Assembly (NCBI GenBank): GCA_023807065.1
Contig: JAJJLU010003465.1
Coordinates: 43,860 to 107,859, forward strand
Reading direction: 5' to 3'
DNA length: 64,000 nt
From: Isotricha intestinalis
Taxonomy: Eukaryota; Ciliophora; Litostomatea; Vestibuliferida; Isotrichidae
Shown here: piece by piece, positions 21,801 through 30,613 of the stretch
How positions within the stretch are numbered: position 1 is the stretch's first letter
Layout of the letters: each line of letters begins with the position of its first letter
Translations under genes and position numbers: made by a program
The notes under the pieces: generated by a model
Told to the model about the DNA's origin: nothing
Seen by the model: only the letters and a program-made list of their open reading frames with translations
Database searches by the model: none

Positions 21801-22697
21801 TTATATGTTTTTCTAGAAGATGATAAATTATATTCAATAAATTCCTTTGAAGAATTAAAAACAAATGAAATTAATTCTCTTGTTTATAATAATTTACCAA
21901 TAATATTTGATTTATTAAAGAATCAAGAAACAACATCTGAATGTTTATTATTCTTAAGTTTAATTATTGAAAAATATTCTTTCTTTCTTAAATTTTATCG
22001 TTCTTTAGGAATAATAGATTATATATTTTTATTATTAAAAGATGAGAATTATTATTCAAATTTAAATTTATTAAAAATAATGATTAAATTAACAGAAACA
22101 CCAGAAACTAAATTTCAAGATATATTAGAATTACAATTAATAGATAAAATAAATTATTTAATTTCAAAAGATAATATTGATGATGTTAGTATATATACAG
22201 AATATGTTATTGAAATGTATTATGGATTAATGTATAAAATACATGAAGCAAGGAAAAAAATACAAAATAATGAAAATAAAATATTTATGTCAAAAATTGA
22301 AAAAACTGCAATTAATTTTAAATTATGTATTAAATTATTAACTTGTGATAATATAAATGTTCAAGAAAAAAGTTGTATATGTTTAATATTTCTAATAAAA
22401 TTTTTCCCAAATGAAAGAATAGAAAATTTAAATATAAATATAAAATTTACTAATGAAGATATACCATATTTAATAAAAGCATTAGGAGGAAATTTTAAAA
22501 AAATACATAAAAAAATGATAAAAATATTTAAATGGATAATAGAATATCAAAAAGATGCAAAAGAATTATTATGTAATTATATAAGTTATATTCAAATATA
22601 TATAGAAAAAATAAGAGATACTTCTGAAGAACCAGAATCAATTACTTTAGCCTCTAAGTTTTTAGGAAATGATTTACCAAAATTAAACATAAAATAA
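18846..22697 (+). CDS. ULK4-like pseudokinase with HEAT/ARM-type repeats (copy A)
   Basis: A 1283-residue protein, close to the length I recall for ULK4 (about 1275). Residues of about 10-265 are a protein-kinase fold. There is no glycine-rich loop. The beta-3 lysine is K40 (FIAVKMY). The catalytic loop reads H127-C128-N129 instead of HRD, and the DFG position reads D147-L148-R149. N134 and APE are kept. Loss of the catalytic Asp and an altered DFG indicate a pseudokinase, as in ULK4, which belongs to the Fused/ULK family found mainly in ciliated organisms. Residues of about 270-470 are an Asn-rich linker. Residues of about 500-1270 are helical repeats of ARM/HEAT type. A paralogue of the same architecture lies at 42194-45979. 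A role in cilia is inferred from ULK4 biology, not seen here. Confidence 0.78.
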   Translation: MLTQRQPSYYFKKILNENNEKSISIFKTRKKYELRFIAVKMYNKRRHKDYNKEYEILKEIDNPSIIKVYGYSEDRNYFYMEMEYCLITLFEICSKNQLNKFYEKVIKSISTQILLGLKELHNKGIIHCNIKPKNILVDEFGKIRICDLRKALIVKEMTIEEIKKNKSVITPCYTAPEIMNNNGIYSFKSDLYSLGCIMYELATGFVPFFDKDINTLIKKIINGHYNKKPLLVYSIEFSNIVNSLLEKDPNKRPGWGEIEKFPFWDLEDNNNINNNINCNNNFHVNINNNINGGLKYNFVHLNHEHDNHNRPQSSTYSYHRPNSTSNITNNTIKIERNKFESKTHSINLINNNHNNILLNNNKKKEVNSIIILNEEEESYSNTKNIHNVDTPDKEFNIYNNKSEQNNEEENEEMKKLQQLRSPITNSLSISLINLSEKKTDKRDTNNSIVDMKMSLANPDEIPQINTIMIHNSDKIVKPIISNKIIEPIIITNYNIKLIEFSPVLKIEKLKELLINDYTSQLGNYLSTIYDYMNIYYQQKKYDLLLNLLNYFETIILSRDISNQIISSQFIDLFMRLLNIRNENIQLRVCSILGFLIRYATETQSSFEKYNFTEILISFISDNNLDLNRKAIATLGEYLFFISTQIEEELDIIHDEFKSQWNINKNSILTLLFALNHSDEKVRFYSLKTIENICIKCTIAKKFFASNDDFILKIINIYNDNCENIEIKTSALNTCSHLIKLESNLFKVFINKIDSINILLEKENEKNQQCLINCLLFSFANNINNVKEINLMEVIPILIKLLENGNKVIKSKIILLFSLILNDCSLILNFGEKIFEIMQNLRKEKELFYFYVKVFEGFMINYCLLMDKYFILNFSNDKNIRENTNDIYILIKSFNIISPYHKISYSLFKEEFLETSLRILEFSITFNNLDLVNECLNLFLNFSEHSFSVEQNCDLLINKLYKQILLLTPKLNPDFKRYPLNICANILYVFLEDDKLYSINSFEELKTNEINSLVYNNLPIIFDLLKNQETTSECLLFLSLIIEKYSFFLKFYRSLGIIDYIFLLLKDENYYSNLNLLKIMIKLTETPETKFQDILELQLIDKINYLISKDNIDDVSIYTEYVIEMYYGLMYKIHEARKKIQNNENKIFMSKIEKTAINFKLCIKLLTCDNINVQEKSCICLIFLIKFFPNERIENLNINIKFTNEDIPYLIKALGGNFKKIHKKMIKIFKWIIEYQKDAKELLCNYISYIQIYIEKIRDTSEEPESITLASKFLGNDLPKLNIK

Positions 22698-22767
22698 AAT
22701 AAAAAAAATAATTATTTATTAAAGAAAAAAAAATTATTTATTTATAAATATAATAATAATAAATAAA

Positions 22768-23838
22768 TTAATTAAATAAATTTTCATTTTCATTTATAGT
22801 TAAATTATGATTAGAAAGGAATCTATCACTTCTTCTACTTGAAATTATACTAAAAACTCTACTATTATATGAAAAAGAAGAACTTCTACTTAAATCACCT
22901 TTTGAATCTTTATTTTTAATTATATATTTTTTTCCTTTCATTTTATCAATTAAACTTTTTTCCCAATTTAATAAATTTTCTCCTTTAATTAATATTTCAC
23001 TTAAATTTCTTGTTATTCTTTTTTTAGGTTTTGGAATTTCAAAAATTGAATTTTTTTTCTTTTTGTTTATTTTTTCTATTTTTGAAATTGGTTTAGGAAT
23101 ATCAGGTCTTCTTATATATAAATTATTATTTTTTATTTTTTTAATATATTCATCAAAAGTTTTTTCTTGTCTTAAATATTTATCAAAATGAAAATTTAAT
23201 TTATCTGTTTCGTCTTTAAAATATTTATTACTTTCATTTCTACTTTCTTTTTTAATTCTAAATTTTTCTTGATTAGAAGGATAAATTAATAATTGACTTT
23301 TTGGTCTCTGAATTATTTTTTGTAATTTTTCTTCTAATTTTTTTGTTTCTTTTTGATAATTTAAATATGAAGTTAAAATATTTTCTTGATGAGTTAAAAA
23401 ATAATTTAATTCATCTAAAAAATAATTTTTCTTTTTATTTAAAATAATGTTTTTATTCTTTTCTATTTTTTTTTTATATCTATCAAATATCATTTCAATT
23501 TCTTGATTTGAAATATGTTGTTTAACTTGATATTCAGATAAAAGAGATAAATTTCCAGTTTTTTTAATTTTATGAAATTTTTTCTTTTTCATTAAAGGAA
23601 GAAAAAAACTTTTTTGATGTATTCTATGAGGAGAATTGAAATAAAAATCTTTGAATGTGACATTTTGTTCTATTTTTGTTAAAAATTTACCAAAACAAAA
23701 TGGTTGACCGTTGCACGATTGATTAAAATAATTTGAAGGATTTGAAAAAAAATCTTTAATAAATTCTTTGTATTTTCTATTACTTTTATTTTGAATATTT
23801 ATTTTATGTGCTATTTTTCCTAATTTTTCATTTTTCAT
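22768..23838 (-). CDS. Basic protein with central coiled coil, function unknown
   Basis: A 356-residue, strongly basic protein. The N-terminal third carries aromatic motifs (FYFNSPHRIHQKSFF). The centre has a Lys/Glu coiled coil of about 60 residues (YRK and KETKKLEEKLQKI stretches). The C-terminal third is Ser/Arg-rich (SRSSSFSYNSRVFSIISSRR) and would offer phosphorylation sites. It has no membrane segment and no catalytic motif. It is convergent with the ULK4-like gene, 70 bp away. I do not recognise the family, and the corresponding position downstream of the second ULK4-like copy holds a different protein (46106-47212), so it was not part of the duplicated block. Confidence 0.6.
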   Translation of the reverse strand: MKNEKLGKIAHKINIQNKSNRKYKEFIKDFFSNPSNYFNQSCNGQPFCFGKFLTKIEQNVTFKDFYFNSPHRIHQKSFFLPLMKKKKFHKIKKTGNLSLLSEYQVKQHISNQEIEMIFDRYKKKIEKNKNIILNKKKNYFLDELNYFLTHQENILTSYLNYQKETKKLEEKLQKIIQRPKSQLLIYPSNQEKFRIKKESRNESNKYFKDETDKLNFHFDKYLRQEKTFDEYIKKIKNNNLYIRRPDIPKPISKIEKINKKKKNSIFEIPKPKKRITRNLSEILIKGENLLNWEKSLIDKMKGKKYIIKNKDSKGDLSRSSSFSYNSRVFSIISSRRSDRFLSNHNLTINENENLFN

Positions 23839-24121
23839 TTTAGTTATTTTTTTATTTTTTTTAAATATAATTTTATTATTTTTTCTTTAGTAATAAAATT
23901 GATTTTTATATTTTAAATATAATTTAATTATATTTAAATATTTTTCTTAAATCTTTTTAAAAATTAATTTGGCTTTTTATTTAATATGAATTTCTTATTC
24001 TTTTATTTTTTTCTTTTATATCATTGATAAATTTCTTATTTTTTTCTTAATATAATATTTACTTATTATATTAATTTAAATTTTAAATTTAATTAATTTA
24101 TTTTTATAATAATTATTATTA

Positions 24122-24769
24122 ATGATTAAACTATCAATTCAATTCTTAAAAAACAAAAAAAAAATGTTAAGAGAATTTTTTGTAAGGCATATAAATCAAA
24201 AAAATAAATTAGGTTTATATAAAAAACCAATAAAAGCACATTATATAAATCCAATTCCTTTAAAATCTCATTCATCTCCCAAAAGAAAATTAGATAATAA
24301 TTTAAAAAATAATCCTAAACAATTAACAATTACAAAATATCAAAATTGTGGAATTAAAAATGTTTCTAATAAAAACTTTAGACATTATAAAATTGATTCA
24401 ATTATGAATTCAAAAACTTCTTTAAAAACTCAAACTAATTCTTCTAATTATTTTTTAACTTCTTCAAATAATTTTATTGATAAAAATTTTACTCAAGGAA
24501 ATGAAAATGGAAAAAATAAAAGTTCTTTAATGAAAACTAAAATTAGTTTACAAAAACAAATTATTAAATTAAAAAATGAAAAATTTAATTTATTAAAAAA
24601 TAAAATTAAAAATGATGAAGCTGTTCGTGAAATACAAAAATTAGAAAATGATATTAAAAAATTTGATTTATTAATAAATAAATGTAAGAAAGATTATAAT
24701 GATTTAAATAATCAATATTCAAATTTAAAAAATCAAATTGAATATATCACTCAAAATAATAATAATTAA
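24122..24769 (+). CDS. Small basic coiled-coil protein, function unknown
   Basis: 215 residues from the ATG at 24122; a second in-frame ATG at 24164 (MLREFFVRHINQ) could equally be the start. The N-terminal half is basic with Pro and Ser. Residues of about 135-215 form a coiled coil (LQKQIIKLKNEKFNLLKNKI) ending in an Asn run. No domain is recognised. The frame is clean and ends in TAA. The preceding 280 bp up to the neighbouring divergent gene are featureless AT-rich DNA. Confidence 0.55.
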   Translation: MIKLSIQFLKNKKKMLREFFVRHINQKNKLGLYKKPIKAHYINPIPLKSHSSPKRKLDNNLKNNPKQLTITKYQNCGIKNVSNKNFRHYKIDSIMNSKTSLKTQTNSSNYFLTSSNNFIDKNFTQGNENGKNKSSLMKTKISLQKQIIKLKNEKFNLLKNKIKNDEAVREIQKLENDIKKFDLLINKCKKDYNDLNNQYSNLKNQIEYITQNNNN

Positions 24770-24861
24770 ATTTTTATAAATAAACAAATTAATAATTTAA
24801 ATCATGAAATATTTATTTAATTAATATTTTATTTATAAATGCATTTATATTTTTAAATAAA

Positions 24862-26635
24862 TTAATGATTAATACTATTATTTGGATATAAAAAAGAAAA
24901 AAAATTATCATCAAATATTACAATTAAGGAATTATTATCAATTTCAGTAATAAATTTAGGTTGAATATTTTCTTGAATTGAATATTTCTTTAATATTTTT
25001 TTTCCATTAATACAAAATTCAGTAATTTTATTATTTTTTCCTAATGTAATCGCCAATATTTTTCCATCAGATGTATAATATAAATATTCAATCCTAAATT
25101 CAGTATTAAGACCATTTTTAAAATAAATTTCATTAATAAATTCTTTTGTTATACTATTTATTAATATAATACCATAACCATCATTTGTTATTATTCCTAA
25201 AATATTATTAAATAGATATAGTAATTGTTTATTAAAATAATGATAAATTGTATTTGAATTATAAATTGTAATTTTAGATTCAGTTTCTAATGTTTCTTTG
25301 TTTACAAATAATAAATTATTAGGAAGAAGATATGCAAAATTTATTATATTTTATTTCTATAACATCCCAAATATTATAATTTCTTCTTAATGATGTTACT
25401 TTTTGATATTTATTTAATTTTGTTTTCTTCCATAAAGTAAGTGAAGTATTACTTCTTGTTATAATAGTTTCATCTGAAAATTGTATTAATGATTTAATTA
25501 CATTTTTCAATAAAATTCTATCAATTTCTTTAAAAGAAGTAAAATCATTATTAAAAGAAAAAAAATGTAACTCTGGGAAAATAGGATTCTTATAATGATT
25601 ATGATCATCATTTCCAATATTATATACTAATAAAGTTTCATCTTTTAAAAATTTAATATTTATTATATCAGATACTTTAATTATATTTTTTATTTCTAAA
25701 ATATTTTTAAAATTATATTCTTTTGTTTTTACGTCATATTCTTTTTTATAAATTAATACATCATTATATAAAGAAATTGCAAAATATGATTTCTTTAAAT
25801 ATACACAAGAATAACAAGTTTTATTAATATTAATTTTTATTTTTGAATAATTTTTAAATGGAATAATATTTATTTTATTAAAATTAATTATTTCATCTTT
25901 TTCTAAATATATGTTTAATTCATCAATTTCATTTAATATTATTCTTTGTTTTTCAATAAATTGTTCTTTATTTTTAATATTTAATTTTTTTATTTTAAAA
26001 TCCGCATAATTAATTAAATTGTGGAAAACATTATCTTCTTTACTTATATAATACATATTAAATAATTCTTCAATAAAAAAATATTCAACTTCTAAATCAT
26101 TAATATATTTACTATATAATTCCATAGAAAAATTATTTTTTAATAATTTCTTTATTTTTTCAATATATTTCTCTTCAGATTTTTTCTTATTATAAATTTT
26201 TTCAAAGTTATTATAATCAAAACATTTTTTTTCTTCGTTACAATCTTGAACTTTATAATACAAATATTTATAAAGAAAATGTTCATGTTGAATGTTATTT
26301 CCATTTCCAATATCAAATATTTTTTTACATTTATTACATATTAAATAATATTTATTTAAATTTTTATTGTCTGAATAAAGTAATTTCTCAAATTTTATGT
26401 TTCCTGAAAACAATACTCTATCTTTAATTAATAAATTAACAGGTTTAATTTCATTATGATTATTTTTACATGTTTTAATTATTAATAATTCATTATCTTC
26501 TTCTTTTCTTTGATACAAAAATAAAGGAACTTCTAAACATTCTAAACATCTTAAACCATCAAAGTATCTATTTAATTTATATAAATCTTCATTATTAATC
26601 TGAGATGATTTCTCACTCTTCTTTTTTAATTCCAT
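24862..26635 (-). CDS. Zinc-binding plus beta-propeller-like protein with internal frame break
   Basis: The frame from ATG 26635 runs 438 residues and stops at TAA (25321-25319). Reading continues without loss in the +1 frame from 25320 to TAA at 24862, adding 152 residues (590 total). The join gives FCISSS/NNLLFVNKETLE, which fits the repeating pattern before and after it. The N-terminus has paired Cys motifs (LRCLEC, CKNNH, ICNKCKKIF), probably binding zinc. A charged helical stretch follows, then from about residue 250 short beta-rich repeats resembling WD40-type blades. Similar zinc/propeller proteins occur in protists; none is functionally named here. The break at TCC-TAA-T is not repaired by any GTA...TAG intron I can find. 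It is therefore an indel (real or sequencing) or a +1 ribosomal frameshift. Confidence 0.6.
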
Positions 26636-26882
26636 TATTTCTAATTAAAATAAAAATATCTTTAACTATTAAAACTTTAATGTGGATAATATTAATATCA
26701 ATTTTCCAAACAATATGAGTGTTTTAATGAGACATAACTAAAAGTACTTTTATTATATATTATTTACTAATAATAAGGCATTTATAAAACTCAAATAATA
26801 AAACTCAAATTTTATATTAAATTAAAAGTAAAATAATAAACCACCAAAAAAATTTAATAAATATAATCTCAAAAAAAATAAT

Positions 26883-27833
26883 TTATTTCCCATCAATAAA
26901 TTGTTTATCTAAATTAATCTTCCAAAAGCCTGAATTATAAAAGCTAATCATAGCAAAATAATCTCTAAAAAAGCTAATTGTAGCAGTTAAAACAACTAAT
27001 TTACTTCCCGGTATTTCTTTCCAATTAACAGGAACTTCCTTAACAATGATATTAGATTTTTTACAAATATAAAGAATATCAACATCAAAAGCCCATCTAA
27101 CAATATGTAAATTTTTAAAAATAATTCTAGCACTTTTTCTAGTAAATAATTTAAATCCACATTGAGTATCTTTAATTCCTTTAACACCAATAATATTTTG
27201 TACAATAATATTATTAACAATTCCCATAATATTTCTATACCAAACTCTTTCAACATTTTCTAATATAATTTTTCTAGAACCAATAGCAATTGAATTTTCA
27301 TTTCCTTTAATTTCATTAAATAATTTTTCATAATCTCTTATATCTGTTGCACCATCTGAATCAAGCATTAATATATATTCTCCTCTTACATAATTCATTC
27401 CTGTTTTAACTGCATAACCTTTTCCTCCATTTTTTATATAATTTACTCCTATGATATTATTATTTGGATTCTTTTCTATTATTTTTTTTATTATTTCAAA
27501 AGTATTATCTTTTGAACCGTCATTTACTATTATTATTTCATAATTTATTTTCAAGGAATTAAAATATTTTATTGTTCTTTCTATTGCTTTTTCTAAACGG
27601 TCTTTTTCATTATAAGCTGGAAATACTAATGATAAAAAAATGTTGTCTAAAGCTTTTTCATTATTTATTGGAAGAAAGTCATATTTAAATTCACCGTTTT
27701 TATTATATATTTTAGGATAAAAAAAAGAATTTGTCTTTTTTTCTTGATATTCTTGATGAGCTGAAAATATAAACACGAGAAAAATAGATATTAGGAAAAG
27801 AAGGGATAAAAATATAAAGGATAATATTGTCAT
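26883..27833 (-). CDS. ALG5: Dolichyl-phosphate beta-glucosyltransferase (ALG5-like)
   Basis: 316 residues, close to the family's usual size of about 325. Residues 1-25 are a single N-terminal membrane anchor. A GT2 catalytic domain follows: SLVFPAYNEKDRLEKAIE (about residues 68-85), IIIVNDGSKDNT, NGGKGYAVKTGM, then the metal-binding LMLDSDGATD. Further on come IAIGSRK, DTQCGFKLFTRKSA and EVPVNWKEIPGSKL, all ALG5 hallmarks. The enzyme transfers glucose from UDP-Glc to dolichyl phosphate on the cytoplasmic face of the ER, supplying the donor for the last glucose residues of the N-glycan precursor. The frame is intact from ATG to TAA. The alternative DPM1-type mannosyltransferase is less likely because of the N-terminal anchor and the QCGFKLF block. 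Confidence 0.9.
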   Translation of the reverse strand: MTILSFIFLSLLFLISIFLVFIFSAHQEYQEKKTNSFFYPKIYNKNGEFKYDFLPINNEKALDNIFLSLVFPAYNEKDRLEKAIERTIKYFNSLKINYEIIIVNDGSKDNTFEIIKKIIEKNPNNNIIGVNYIKNGGKGYAVKTGMNYVRGEYILMLDSDGATDIRDYEKLFNEIKGNENSIAIGSRKIILENVERVWYRNIMGIVNNIIVQNIIGVKGIKDTQCGFKLFTRKSARIIFKNLHIVRWAFDVDILYICKKSNIIVKEVPVNWKEIPGSKLVVLTATISFFRDYFAMISFYNSGFWKINLDKQFIDGK

Positions 27834-27889
27834 TTTTTTTATTATATATAAATTTTTTTTTTAATTTTTTTATTTAGTTTTTATAAAAA

Positions 27890-28260
27890 GAATTTTGTAC
27901 TCATTATTTAAATTTATTTTTCTCTGTTAAAATATCCTCTATGACACATAAATTTAAGTAAAAGTAAAACACTATCTACATAACAAATATATATTCTATG
28001 TTTAAATATATATGTAAATTTATCATTAATATTATATCCTTCTTTTTCTGATTGTTATGATTTTTTACTATAAACATTAGATTGAATATCTTCAGTTCCT
28101 AATACTTCTTTAATTACTTTCTACTTTATCATACAATTTATTTTTCATTAAATACATATATAATCATATTTTTCTTTTAATCTTAATAATCACCATATAA
28201 AAAAAGTATCTAAATCTAGTAAATTTAATGTTATTTTTAATTTATCATTATTAGTTCTAA
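27890..28260 (-). pseudogene. Decayed coding fragment, family unknown
   Basis: The minus strand carries protein-like pieces in changing frames: KITLNLLDLDTFFIW (about 28190-28240), then KEVLGTEDIQSNVYSKKS (about 28060-28120) and a longer piece ending YVDSVLLLLKFMCHRGYF (about 27920-27980). Stops and at least one frame change separate them. I do not recognise the family. The remaining DNA between here and ALG5, and up to the tRNA, shows no other feature. Confidence 0.35.
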
Positions 28261-28490
28261 TAAGTAATTTTATTATTTATAAAAAAAATAATTTTTATTT
28301 AGTTAGTTAGTTACTTTAGTCCGGGTAGCAGGCTCATACTTTATATTAATTAAACAAAAAAAAGAAGAAACCCAAGCATCTTACTCATATTAATATTCCA
28401 CAAATCTTAAAAGTATAATCTTATTCATCTTTCTTATTATATTCCCCAAATTTAATATATAATTCTAGAATAAAATAAAAAAAAATTAAT

Positions 28491-28563
28491 TGCCGCGAGC
28501 CGGGGTTGAACCAGCGACCTTCAGATCTTCAGTCTGACGCTCTGCCAGCTGAGCTATCGCGGC
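28491..28563 (-). tRNA. tRNA-Phe (anticodon GAA)
   Basis: A 73-nt minus-strand gene that stands out by its G+C content. The acceptor stem is GCCGCGA paired with TCGCGGC (28557-28563 and 28492-28498), with discriminator A from 28491. The D arm carries the A-box-like TAGCTCAGCTGG, the anticodon loop reads CTGAAGA (anticodon GAA), and the T arm contains GGTTCAACCC, the B box. No intron is present and CCA is not encoded, as expected for a nuclear eukaryotic tRNA. It closely resembles the conserved eukaryotic tRNA-Phe, including AGACTGAAGATCT around the anticodon. Confidence 0.95.
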
Positions 28564-29239
28564 TGATCTGCTATATTTTTATCTTTGGAAGAAATAAACA
28601 TTTATTTAGAACGTATTTTAAAATATTAAATCATTGTATCTTTAATTCTTATATTATTATATTTTTTTGAATTTTACATTTTATATTATCTAAAAAAACA
28701 TAATTTGCATTTAAAATAAATTATAATTAATAAAAAATATATTTAAATATATTCAATAAATTGTTTTAATGAGTTTATAATTATATTATGATTTGATTTT
28801 TATTTATTAGTTTTAATATAATATTTATACCTTTTCTATAGAAATATTAAAAATTATTTAAATTAATTTAAATTATTAAGTTACTTTATCTAAAATTAAA
28901 TATTTTCAGGTAAAGAATGGTCGTTTGAAAATTATAAGAAATCAATTAATAATTAATTTCACCATATTTGAAATCTATGATTTATAATATTTATTTTTCA
29001 TAAATATTTTCGGGATGAAAAGTCATTAAAATTAATAAACAGAACATTTTGTTATACAAAATTAATTATATTTTGTTTTTCACTTATTTTATTAATTGTT
29101 TTATAAATACTTCTAAAAAGTCAATTGTGTTTTTATCTTTCTTTTATTCTTCCTATAAATAAAATTATTTATTAATAAATAACATCAAAATTATGTTCTA
29201 AACAAAAAAAAAATAAAGATGAATAATAGATACCATATT

Positions 29240-29500
29240 CCTTACATTCATGACCACGTCAGTTCATGTCTAGATTAGATTTTTTCAAAATCCTCATTCC
29301 TCAAGTTCATGTCTGGGAAATTTCGTTGGAAAACAAACTAAATTTTACTGACATGAATTAATTTACCACCCTACAACTGAAATTTTCCCGGACATGATTT
29401 AATTTATCCCTCTAAAAATGAGAAATGTCCGGACATGAATGCAACTTATCTCCCTATTTTTGAAAAAATTTGGAAAAAAAATCCCGGACATGAACGAGGG
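29240..29500. repeat. GC-richer inverted/tandem repeat island with GACATGAA motif
   Basis: In a gene-poor stretch, a short motif recurs in both orientations: TTCATGTC at 29263 and 29306 (and TTCATGA at 29247), then its complement GACATGA(A/T) at 29350, 29391, 29432 and 29487. Three of the latter are preceded by CCGG. Spacing is 43 bp in the first orientation and 41, 41 and 55 bp in the second. The two halves can fold back: about 29303-29325 is nearly the complement of 29379-29400. ATGTCCGGACAT at 29425-29436 is a perfect 12-bp palindrome. There is no open frame. It may be a foldback/MITE-like element, a structured RNA or a protein-binding array; the sequence alone does not decide. Confidence 0.7.
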
Positions 29501-29989
29501 AATAAGGTAATTTTCACAAAGAGAAGCATCTAAATTATTAATATTATTTATTCTATTATTTTTTTCTTTTTATTATCTTCAAATTTTATTTTTTTTCTTC
29601 AAATATTTTATTTGGCTCTTTTTGACAATAATTATTACTTCTTTTCTTCATTGTTTGTTTAAATTATAAAGTTTATTAAAACATATGTTGAATCTTCATT
29701 ATTTTCATCATTTAAAGACATATATATTAAAATCATAAATGTAAAAGAACTTACTAATATTATTTATTAATTAGTTATGATAAAAGAACTTTTTATGAAA
29801 TAATTTTCACCAACCAAAAGATAATTATATTTTAAATATATTATCGAGAACTTTTTCCCTATAACTCTTAATTTATACTCTAAAGAAATTAAAATTGAAA
29901 AAAATTATTAAATTAAATGAATATATTCAATAATTGATATTCTAAAAAAAAATTTATTATTTAACAAATTATCACTCATTTATATGAAA

Positions 29990-30420
29990 AACACTTAAAA
30001 TATTTCCTCTTCCTTAGAAAAATTGAATTATCAATGTTAATATCATATTTACGAAATATAAGGATTTTTATTTTTACAATATAAACAGTGAATTCATCAA
30101 AAAATTATTTTTTTCATTTGAATTTGTTTCACAAAGATTTTTATTTGAAAAAGAATCAAAATAATTTTATTCTCCTCTTTTAACTTTAATTTGATTTCCT
30201 TTCCAAATATATAATTCTTTATCATCATTATTTTCACCTTCAAAAGAATATTTATTTGAAATTTCAATTATTATATTTTTATCCCAATGTTCATATAAAT
30301 CTTAAAAAACTCATCATTATATTGAGTATAATTAAAATTAATTTGTTATTAAAAAGAAAAAAAACCATGTCTAAAAAACTTCATTTAATTTCTCTCAAAC
30401 CATTTTAACTTATATTTTAT
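29990..30420 (-). pseudogene. Relic of the CPIN-ectodomain membrane protein family
   Basis: On the minus strand, fragments align in order with the N-terminal half of the gene at 32230-33771. FFKDLYEHWDKNIII matches FNDLYENWNKKPIM. LYIWKGNQIKVKRGE/NYFDSF matches LFKWKGSSFKVKRGEYNYFDSF, with a TAA replacing the Tyr codon. FFDEF and RKYDI correspond to YFDEC and REVYAI after a frame change. The N-terminal membrane anchor and the whole C-terminal half are gone. It lies divergently upstream of the living paralogue at 30614, so the family formed a local cluster of at least three. Confidence 0.7.
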
Positions 30421-30613
30421 TTTAAAAGTCTTAGGATTTCTATTCTCTTTATTAATATCATTTTATATTCTATTTGCAAGTTTTTGAAATTTTTTAATTA
30501 TTGATATTTAATAATTATTATATTAAGAAATAAGGATTGATCTAAAAAAAGGGTTTCTTTTTTTCATTAATTTTTTTTATGTTATTGATATTTAATATCT
30601 TCAATTTTAATTA

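Noticed and set aside
28310..28345. Short GC-richer patch (TCCGGGTAGCAGGCTC) near the tRNA as a second RNA gene
   Set aside because: It cannot be folded into a cloverleaf, has no B box, and is too short to support any RNA family.
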